Source of the DNA: Hydrogenophaga sp. | GTDB lineage: Bacteria > Pseudomonadota > Gammaproteobacteria > Burkholderiales > Burkholderiaceae_C | Length of the DNA: 32,393 bases | Assembly (NCBI GenBank): GCA_030653975.1 | Contig: JAURYH010000065.1 | Coordinates: 1 to 32,393 of the forward strand | Reading direction: 5' to 3' | In this document: piece by piece, positions 24,597 through 32,393 of the stretch | Layout: every line of letters begins with the position of its first letter | Numbering within the stretch: the first letter of the stretch is position 1 | Position numbers and translations under genes: made by a program | Notes under the pieces: model-generated | The model's input: only the letters and a program-made list of their open reading frames with translations | Told to the model about the DNA's origin: nothing | Database searches by the model: none

Positions 24597-25559
24597 ATGG
24601 ACGCGCCAGACACCGCCCTTCTCGACACCCTGAACACCCGGCACGGGCTGACCGGCCAACTGCGCTTTGTCGCGGGGCCCGGGGGCCTGCCTTTCGTGCA
24701 GATCCACAACGGGCACGCGGCCGCGCAGGTGTCGGTTTATGGCGGCCAGGTGTTGCGGTTCCGGCCGCGCGGTGCCGTCAGCGACCTGCTGTTCGTGAGC
24801 GAACAGGCCACGTACCAGGCGGGCAAGGCGATCCGGGGCGGCGTGCCGGTGTGCTGGCCCTGGTTCGGCCCCGACCCGCAAGCGCTGGGCCGGCCCAACC
24901 ACGGCCTGGCGCGCACGCGCCCGTGGTCGGTGGCCAGCGCGGCGGCCCTGCCGGACGGCGCCACCCGCCTCACTCTGGTGCTGACAGACACACCCGACAC
25001 ACGGGCCATCTGGCCTCATGCCTTTGAGCTGAGGCTGGAGATCACCGTGGGTGCCGCGCTGCGGCTTGCGCTGATCACCCGCAACACGGGCGATCGGCCC
25101 TTCACCCTCACGCAGGCGCTGCACACGTATTTCGCCGTGAATGACGTGGCGCAAACCACAGTGAACGGACTCGATGGCTGCCACTACCTGGACAAGGCCG
25201 CTGGCGCGCACGGTGCGATCACGCAGCAGCGCGGCGCGGTGCGCTTCGCGGGCGAAGTCGACCGCATCTACACCGGGGCACCCGCCGAACTGGACATCGT
25301 GGATGGCGCTTCAGGCCACACGCTGCGCATCAGCGCCGAGGGCAGCCGCACCGCCGTGGTATGGAACCCGGGGGCGGCGCTGGCGGCCGGCCTGGCCGAC
25401 CTGGCGGACGGCGACCACCGGCGCTTCGTCTGCGTGGAAACCGCCAACGCGGCGGATGAGGTGGTGACGCTGCCGCCCGACGGCGAGCACCGGCTGGTGG
25501 CCGAGATGTTCACTCTGCCGACGCGCTTCGACGCGCCTCTTCCATCTCACGGAACCTGA
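24597..25559 (+). CDS. yeaD: D-hexose-6-phosphate mutarotase (YeaD family)
   Basis: This 320-residue aldose-1-epimerase-fold enzyme interconverts alpha and beta anomers of glucose-6-phosphate and related sugars. Motifs include GGQVLRFRP, LLFVSEQATYQAGKAIRGG, VPVCWPWFGP, RPNHGLARTRPW (catalytic-site His) and FTLTQALHTYF. A Glu appears late (FVCVETANA), as in the family. A longer frame begins upstream inside the DUF2164 gene, but the ATG at 24597 gives the usual length and start (MDAPDTALLDTLNTRHG). The 3' end overlaps a small minus-strand gene by about 50 bp. Confidence 0.9.
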   Translation: MDAPDTALLDTLNTRHGLTGQLRFVAGPGGLPFVQIHNGHAAAQVSVYGGQVLRFRPRGAVSDLLFVSEQATYQAGKAIRGGVPVCWPWFGPDPQALGRPNHGLARTRPWSVASAAALPDGATRLTLVLTDTPDTRAIWPHAFELRLEITVGAALRLALITRNTGDRPFTLTQALHTYFAVNDVAQTTVNGLDGCHYLDKAAGAHGAITQQRGAVRFAGEVDRIYTGAPAELDIVDGASGHTLRISAEGSRTAVVWNPGAALAAGLADLADGDHRRFVCVETANAADEVVTLPPDGEHRLVAEMFTLPTRFDAPLPSHGT

Positions 25560-25758
25560 CGCAGGTCGGGTCGCGGGCAAACGACGCCTTGCCCCATTCG
25601 CGCAGGCGGCACAGGCCCCGGGTGAAGAAGTTGCTGCTGCCGGCGCAGACCGCCTCCACCGTGTTGACGGGTGTCGGTGGCTGGACCACGACCGACTTGG
25701 GCGCCACCTCTGCCACCGCCGCAACCGGGCGTTCCTCGACCGGTTCGGTCGCGGTCAT
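25510..25758 (-). CDS. Small hypothetical protein, Cys-containing, overlapping yeaD
   Basis: This ORF encodes 82 residues. Residues 1-30 are Ala/Val/Pro-rich, then comes a conserved-looking block VEAVCAGSSNFFTRGLCRLR with CVRFREMEEARR after it. Three cysteines in C-x12-C-x(about 18)-C order might bind a metal or form disulfides. I have an impression of similar short proteins in Comamonadaceae but cannot name a family. It lies downstream of metH on the same strand, 48 bp after it, so it may be read from the metH transcript. The last 50 bp overlap the end of yeaD on the other strand. Confidence 0.6.
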   Translation of the reverse strand: MTATEPVEERPVAAVAEVAPKSVVVQPPTPVNTVEAVCAGSSNFFTRGLCRLREWGKASFARDPTCVRFREMEEARRSASAE

Positions 25759-25805
25759 GGCAACGCTTTCGGCGCGGCGTCCGCAGCCAGCAACGGCGGT
25801 AGTTC

Positions 25806-28631
<2,826 letters not shown>

Positions 28632-28634
28632 GGG

Positions 28635-28666
28635 GCTCACCAGAGAGTTTTCTGAAACTGGTGAGC
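28635..28666 (-). promoter_or_regulatory. Hairpin at the metH ribosome-binding site
   Basis: GCTCACCAG (28635-28643) and CTGGTGAGC (28658-28666) form a 9-bp perfect stem with a 14-nt loop, ending 4 nt before the metH ATG. The arm nearest the ATG carries the only Shine-Dalgarno-like sequence, GGTGAG. Folding would block translation. It is a likely expression platform for the upstream riboswitch. Confidence 0.6.
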
Positions 28667-28709
28667 GCCGTTGGGGCCGGTCTGGCCGGCAGGGCGATGA
28701 AGGCCCGGA

Positions 28710-28776
28710 CTCTCAAGCCTGACACCGGGTTCGGGAATCTGGGCGATTCCCCCGGCGCTGCAGCGCTCCTTGAGAG
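28710..28776 (-). ncRNA. SAH riboswitch upstream of metH
   Basis: On the metH strand the leader has CTCTCAAG (28776-28769) pairing with CTTGAGAG (28717-28710), an 8-bp P1. Directly inside are the conserved blocks GGAGCGCTGC and CAGGCTTG, the signature of the S-adenosylhomocysteine riboswitch. An inner hairpin GGGAATC/GATTCCC lies between. SAH riboswitches are known upstream of ahcY and methionine-cycle genes in Burkholderiales and act as on-switches, raising expression when SAH accumulates. Metabolic sense is good: MetH consumes the homocysteine made from SAH. Confidence 0.88.
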
Positions 28777-28782
28777 CCGCTG

Positions 28783-28788
28783 ATTTTA
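28783..28788 (-). promoter_or_regulatory. Likely -10 element of the metH riboswitch transcript
   Basis: TAAAAT on the metH strand lies 6 nt upstream of the first P1 base of the SAH riboswitch, so transcription would start at or next to the aptamer. No convincing -35 hexamer is seen 16-18 nt further upstream. Confidence 0.45.
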
Positions 28789-28820
28789 GCCGCCAACCGC
28801 CTGCGCACGCATCTGGTGCG

Positions 28821-30443
28821 ATGTTTGCTAGCACCCGGGGCATGGCCCCTCACCGCAACGACCCCGACAACGCCAGCACCGACTGGCACGCCCAGGAGCT
28901 GCTGCTCATGCGCGAGGTGATGAAGCTCGTGGGCCGCAGCCTGGCGCCGGCCTTTGTGCTGCGCGAGATGCTGCACCTGATGAGCGAGCTGCTGGGCCTG
29001 AACCGCGGGCGCATGGTGCTGGCCGACGACGCCGTGCCGGGCGCGGAGCGCACCGCCTCGGTCCGCCACGCCTACGGCCTCACCGCCGAAGAGGCGGCGC
29101 GCGGCGTGTTCCACTGGGGCGAAGGCATCACCGGCCGGGTGCTGGCCAGCGGCTTGCCCGCCATCGTGCAGGACGTGGACGCCGAGCCGCTGTTCCTCTT
29201 TCGCACCGTGGCGCGCGCCCAGCTGCCGCCGCAGACCGTGGCCTTCATCGCGCTGCCGATCGAGGTGAACGGCGCCACCGTGGGGGTGCTGGCCTGCCAC
29301 CGCATCCGCAGCCGCCAGCGGCACCTGAACGACGACCTGGCGCTGCTGCGCATCCTGGCCACGCTGGCCGGCCAGCTGCTGCAGCTGGAACAGCTGGTGG
29401 CCGAAGAGCGGCGCCAGCTGGCCGCGCGCAACGAGGCGCTGGAGCACGCGCTCGACGTGGGCAGCGCGCGCTACGGGCTGATCGGCCGCTCGCCCGCGCT
29501 GTTGCGGGCGCTGGGCGAGCTGGAGCGTGTGTCCTCGTCGCAGGCCACGGTGCTGCTGCTGGGCGAGTCGGGCACCGGCAAGGAGCTGTTTGCCCGCGCG
29601 GTGCACCTGGCCAGCGGCCGGCGCGACCAGCCGTTCATCAAGGTCAACTGCTCGGCCATTCCGGACACGCTGTTCGAGTCCGAGCTGTTCGGTTACGAGC
29701 GCGGCGCCTTCACCGGCGCGAGCACGGCGCGCGCGGGCTGGTTCGAGCAGGCCAACCGAGGAACCATCTTCCTGGACGAGATCGGTGAGCTGCCGCTGGC
29801 CATGCAAAGCAAACTGCTGCGCACCCTGCAAGAGGGCACGCTGGTGCGCCTGGGCGGCACGCGCGAGATCCGCATCGACGTGCGGCTGGTCGCGGCCACC
29901 AACCGCGACCTCGCGCGTGAGGTGCAGGCCGGCGGCTTCCGGCAGGATCTGTATTACCGGCTCAACGTGATCCCGATCCGCCTGCCCAGCCTGCGCGAGC
30001 GGCGCGAAGACGTGCGCGCGCTGGCCCTGCATTTTGTGAGCCGCGCCAACCAGGCGCACCAGCGCAACGTCAATCTCGCGCCCGACGCGCTGGCGCGGCT
30101 GGAGGCGCATCACTGGCCCGGCAACATCCGCGAGCTGGGCAACCTGATCGAGCGCCTGGTGCTGCTGGCCGACCACACGCTGGTGACGGCCGCGGCGCTG
30201 GAGCGCTTCATGCCCGAGGCGCTGGGCGATGCGCGACCCGCGCCCGCCTCGGCCCCGATCCCGCCCGCCCTGCCCGCTGGCGCCGGGCTGGTGCGCGACT
30301 ACCAGAGCGCTGGCTCGCACGACGCGCAGACGCTGCAGAACGCACTGACCCGCCACCAGGGCAACCAGTCGCGCGCGGCGCAGAGCCTGGGGCTCACGCT
30401 GCGGCAGTTCGGCTACCGGCTGCGCAAGGCGGGTTTGCGATGA
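28821..30443 (+). CDS. Sigma-54-dependent activator (GAF-AAA+-Fis)
   Basis: About 540 residues. An N-terminal GAF sensor (about 30-190; [22 protein letters not shown]) precedes the sigma-54 AAA+ domain: Walker [16 protein letters not shown], the GAFTGA loop in [10 protein letters not shown], Walker [12 protein letters not shown], and [21 protein letters not shown]. The C-terminus is a Fis-type helix-turn-helix ([31 protein letters not shown]). It activates sigma-54 promoters, but the signal and targets are unknown; GAF lineages resemble NifA or FhlA-like regulators. A TTG-started longer frame from 28770 would run through the metH riboswitch DNA, so ATG 28821 (or 28842) is preferred. It is divergent from metH. 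Confidence 0.9.
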   Translation: MFASTRGMAPHRNDPDNASTDWHAQELLLMREVMKLVGRSLAPAFVLREMLHLMSELLGLNRGRMVLADDAVPGAERTASVRHAYGLTAEEAARGVFHWGEGITGRVLASGLPAIVQDVDAEPLFLFRTVARAQLPPQTVAFIALPIEVNGATVGVLACHRIRSRQRHLNDDLALLRILATLAGQLLQLEQLVAEERRQLAARNEALEHALDVGSARYGLIGRSPALLRALGELERVSSSQATVLLLGESGTGKELFARAVHLASGRRDQPFIKVNCSAIPDTLFESELFGYERGAFTGASTARAGWFEQANRGTIFLDEIGELPLAMQSKLLRTLQEGTLVRLGGTREIRIDVRLVAATNRDLAREVQAGGFRQDLYYRLNVIPIRLPSLRERREDVRALALHFVSRANQAHQRNVNLAPDALARLEAHHWPGNIRELGNLIERLVLLADHTLVTAAALERFMPEALGDARPAPASAPIPPALPAGAGLVRDYQSAGSHDAQTLQNALTRHQGNQSRAAQSLGLTLRQFGYRLRKAGLR

Positions 30444-30532
30444 AGGCCAGGGTTGAAGGGTTGTGCTGAAAGCTGGCGCAACGGATATGTGACAGCATCA
30501 GTGCCATTGACCAAGACTTGCGAGAAGCCACC

Positions 30533-30751
30533 ATGAAAACAATCGACGAAATGCTGAACCTGGCATTGCTGACCCCCGATGAACACCAACAAATCAGCAG
30601 CTGGATCGCACAGGCCGACTCGCCCGACGAGATTTTGAAGATGCCGACCTTGCTGTGGCGGGCCGTCGAACGGGCCAGCGCGGTCATGGGCATCGACGAA
30701 GACCTGATGCGCCCGCCTGCCTTGGACGCCGACGGTGCCGTTTGCCCATAG
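30533..30751 (+). CDS. Small hypothetical protein
   Basis: This ORF encodes 72 residues, starting MKTIDEMLNLALLTPDEHQQ and continuing ISSWIAQADSPDEILKMP. It is predicted to be mostly helical, acidic and soluble. The ATG at 30533 lies 90 bp after the sigma-54 activator stop on the same strand, with only a weak Shine-Dalgarno (GAGAAG). I do not recognise the family. Codon use is like the neighbours. Between its end and cueR (30752-30919) I see no gene. Confidence 0.6.
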   Translation: MKTIDEMLNLALLTPDEHQQISSWIAQADSPDEILKMPTLLWRAVERASAVMGIDEDLMRPPALDADGAVCP

Positions 30752-30919
30752 GCCACCCGCCCCACCGGTTGCAAGCCGATCCGTCGGGCAAGACGGAAAA
30801 CGGGAGCCTGTCGGCCATCGGCAAACCGTGGAGAGGGGCAACCGGCCGCCTGTTTCAGGCTGACAGTGGTCGCACGAGATCAAAAAAATCGTGCCACCGT
30901 CGTGACAGGCCTGCCTTTC

Positions 30920-31462
30920 TCAGTGAGTTCCGTGGTGAACGCGTACGCCGCGCATCCAGGCCATGAGGTCAATATGGCTGGAAGTGCCGGTGCTGGACTC
31001 ATCGGACTTGGCAGGGGATTTCTTGAGCTGGGGTTTGTGTCGCGGTTGGTGCCGGGCCGCGCTGCCCAGTGAGAGTTTTTCCAGAATGGCGCAATGGGGC
31101 TGGTCGTCGCCGTGGCAGGCCGTCACCAGCACCGACAGGCCGTCCATCATCTGATCGATTTCGCGCCGCTTTTCTTCGAGGTCGGCCAGGTGGCGCTGGG
31201 CCACGGCCTTGACTTCGCGGCTGGTGCGCCGTGAATCGCTCCACAGACCGATGAGCTCGGCGATCTGGGCCACCGAAAACCCGAGGTGGCGCGACTGGCG
31301 GACGAATCTCAACACCGAGACTTCACGGTCGCCGTAGAGACGGTAACCCGATTCGCTGCGTTCGGCCTCAGGCAGCAGGCCGATCTGCTCATAGTGACGA
31401 ATCATCTTGGCAGAGACGCCTGCGGCGGCGGCCGCTTCGCCGATGTTCATGAGGGTGGCCAT
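30920..31462 (-). CDS. cueR: CueR-type MerR copper-responsive regulator
   Basis: This 180-residue regulator has the MerR N-terminal winged helix (MNIGEAAAAAGVSAKMIRHYEQIGLL, GYRLYGDREVSVLRFV), the dimer helix, and the metal loop C116-HGDDQPH-C124. This C-x7-C spacing is characteristic of Cu(I)/Ag(I) sensors. CueR activates its promoters by twisting 19-bp spacers, three of which lie next to it. About 48 residues follow the metal loop, including a His-rich end (RVHHGTH); CueR of E. coli ends soon after the loop, so the tail is unusual. It lies downstream of copZ on the same strand with its own putative promoter. Confidence 0.9.
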   Translation of the reverse strand: MATLMNIGEAAAAAGVSAKMIRHYEQIGLLPEAERSESGYRLYGDREVSVLRFVRQSRHLGFSVAQIAELIGLWSDSRRTSREVKAVAQRHLADLEEKRREIDQMMDGLSVLVTACHGDDQPHCAILEKLSLGSAARHQPRHKPQLKKSPAKSDESSTGTSSHIDLMAWMRGVRVHHGTH

Positions 31463-31498
31463 GGTGTGCTCCGTGGACTGGGTGACTGCATGGGTCGA

Positions 31499-31557
31499 AG
31501 GATGTAGCTTGTCATGGTGGGAAGGTCAAGACCCTCACCCGGAGGGTCTTGACCTTC
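31499..31557 (-). promoter_or_regulatory. Perfect palindrome between copZ and cueR; putative cueR promoter
   Basis: GAAGGTCAAGACCCTC (31521-31536) and GAGGGTCTTGACCTTC (31542-31557) are perfect 16-bp arms with a 5-nt loop, 6 bp after copZ. It can terminate the copZ transcript. The copZ-distal arm also holds TTGACC (31529-31524). After a 19-nt spacer with the MerR-like dyad CTTCCCACCATGACAAG comes a poor -10, CATCCT. The arm therefore may double as the -35 of cueR. Confidence 0.55.
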
Positions 31558-31562
31558 GCCGG

Positions 31563-31754
31563 TCAGCGCGGTGGATAGCCGGTTTCGGTGAGCGCCTCGG
31601 CCAGGGCTTCGCGTTCTTCACCGCTCTTCACGCTGACAAGCTGCTGCGGCAGATCGACCTGGATCTCGCAGGCAGGATCGAGCAGCTTGAGGGTCACACT
31701 GACCTTGGACGCGCAATGACCGCAGGTCATGTCGGGGAGGTGGAATTCGTGCAT
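31563..31754 (-). CDS. copZ: CopZ-like heavy-metal-associated copper chaperone
   Basis: This 63-residue single HMA domain has the metal-binding MTCGHCASKV (Cys-x-x-Cys near residues 11-14), followed by the beta-alpha-beta-beta-alpha-beta pattern ending LAEALTETGYPPR. It carries Cu(I) in the cytoplasm to the P-type ATPase. A longer frame begins at 31817, but its extra residues cover the promoter region; the ATG at 31754 gives the standard length. It is divergent from copA and upstream of cueR. Confidence 0.88.
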   Translation of the reverse strand: MHEFHLPDMTCGHCASKVSVTLKLLDPACEIQVDLPQQLVSVKSGEEREALAEALTETGYPPR

Positions 31755-31786
31755 GGATGACTCCGGAAAGGGTTGAGGGAACCCGC

Positions 31787-31817
31787 ACTCTGGGCATTGC
31801 CACGGAGGCAAGGTCAA
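31787..31817 (-). promoter_or_regulatory. CueR-type promoter of copZ
   Basis: On the copZ strand, TTGACC (31817-31812), a 19-nt spacer containing the dyad TTGCC-TCCGT-GGCAA, and CAGAGT (31792-31787). The overlong 19-nt spacer with a centred dyad is the hallmark of MerR-family activated promoters. Confidence 0.7.
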
Positions 31818-31830
31818 GCCATATCGGCGA

Positions 31831-31861
31831 TTGCACTTGACACCGTGTCAAGGCCAAACAT
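31831..31861 (+). promoter_or_regulatory. CueR-type promoter of copA
   Basis: TTGCAC (31831-31836), a 19-nt spacer, and AAACAT (31856-31861). The dyad CTTGACACCGTGTCAAG (31836-31852) has 7-bp perfect arms. Transcription would start near 31868, giving a short leader to the copA ATG at 31892. Confidence 0.68.
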
Positions 31862-31891
31862 CCGCTCCACCCTCAATCACAGGAGCCTCCC

Positions 31892-32393
31892 ATGAGCACC
31901 GCCACAGCATCCCTCATCGAACATCAGTTCCCCATCGAAGGCATGACCTGCGCCTCGTGCGTCGGCCGCGTCGAAAAGGCCTTGAAGGCCGTTGCCGGCG
32001 TGCAGGCCGTCAGCGTCAACCTGGCCACCGAGCGGGCCACAGTAAACGCTGTCACTTCCACACTTGCCGCCAGCCTGGTGGCTGCGGTGCACAAGGCCGG
32101 CTACAGCGTTGGCACAGAGTCGACCGAGGACGGCCGTGCCGTGGCGTCCAAAAGCAAGGGCGAGCCCTGGTGGCCCGTGGCGCTGGCCGCCGCGCTGTCG
32201 CTGCCCCTGGTTCTGCCCATGCTCGCCACGGTTTTTGGCATCGAATGGACGGTCAACGGCTGGCTGCAGCTCGCGCTGGCCACCCCGGTGCAGTTCTGGC
32301 TGGGTGCGCGCTTCTACCGCGCGGGCTGGAAGGCGGTGCGCGCCGGCGCCGGCAACATGGACCTGCTGGTGGCCCTGGGCACCAGCGCCGGCT
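31892..32393 (+). CDS. copA: Copper-exporting P1B-type ATPase, 5' part
   Basis: The first 167 codons of a Cu(I) efflux ATPase, cut by the window end. An N-terminal HMA domain has [15 protein letters not shown] (Cys20 and Cys23). The first membrane helices follow: [20 protein letters not shown] and [18 protein letters not shown], then the conserved [13 protein letters not shown]. The ATG has AGGAG 6 nt upstream. It is preceded by a MerR-type promoter and divergent from copZ/cueR, so it is most likely induced by CueR on copper stress. The catalytic domains lie outside the window. Confidence 0.93.
   Translation, partial: MSTATASLIEHQFPIEGMTCASCVGRVEKALKAVAGVQAVSVNLATERATVNAVTSTLAASLVAAVHKAGYSVGTESTEDGRAVASKSKGEPWWPVALAAALSLPLVLPMLATVFGIEWTVNGWLQLALATPVQFWLGARFYRAGWKAVRAGAGNMDLLVALGTSAG

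Noticed and set aside
22289..24709. 806-residue minus-strand ORF opposite the pyruvate kinase-like gene
   Set aside because: Shadow of a GC-rich gene; composition-driven and without domain signature.
28770..28820. TTG start extending the sigma-54 activator
   Set aside because: The extension begins inside the SAH riboswitch P1 and promoter DNA of metH; ATG 28821 or 28842 is more plausible.
28713..30356. 547-residue minus-strand ORF opposite the sigma-54 activator
   Set aside because: Antisense shadow; Gln/His/Ala-rich without family features, and it covers the riboswitch.

Overview
The window reads as betaproteobacterial chromosome, most likely from the Comamonadaceae/Burkholderiales. The grounds are the very GC-rich housekeeping genes, a MetH lacking the homocysteine domain, an S-adenosylhomocysteine (SAH) riboswitch ahead of metH, and typical DUF2164 and mutarotase neighbours. 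The species cannot be named from sequence alone.

Positions 1-20949 look like the right-hand part of a Tn7-like transposon inserted in comM (yifB). A complete tnsA-tnsB-tnsC-tniQ operon runs leftwards from a right end at about 20949. The comM reading frame resumes at 20950 and lacks roughly its first 74 codons. The left end and the comM 5' part are not in the window. Two direct repeats that look like TnsB-binding sites lie just inside the right end. The insertion point predicts a 5-bp target duplication CAAGG.

The main cargo follows tniQ directly on the same strand: a four-gene SMC/condensin-type operon (kleisin, MukE-like, 1638-residue SMC ATPase, Toprim nuclease). The architecture is that of Wadjet (JetABCD) anti-plasmid systems. 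The SMC subunit is much longer than I expect for a standard JetC and has glycine where the Walker B glutamate should be, so this may be a divergent or undescribed branch. Further left, and convergent with it, is a tight operon of a Lon-type AAA+ ATPase, a HAD-fold protein, a calcineurin-like phosphoesterase and a BPSL0761-type small protein, then a small unknown gene. The far left has a stand-alone M15-like peptidase, small minus-strand ORFs, an IS30-family element and an IS5-family element. The IS5 element, with a TTAG duplication, interrupts a DUF2026-like gene.

Positions 20950-32393 are host chromosome: the comM 3' remnant, an atypical pyruvate kinase, a DUF2164 protein, a D-hexose-6-phosphate mutarotase, a small hypothetical, metH with its SAH riboswitch and a repeat-derived in-frame insertion, a divergent sigma-54 activator, a small hypothetical, and a copper module (cueR, copZ, copA start) with three MerR-type promoters.

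Overall, a transposition operon that chose comM as its landing site carries a DNA-loop-extruding anti-plasmid machine almost continuous with its own transposition genes, plus a second enzyme cluster that could be another defence or repair module.
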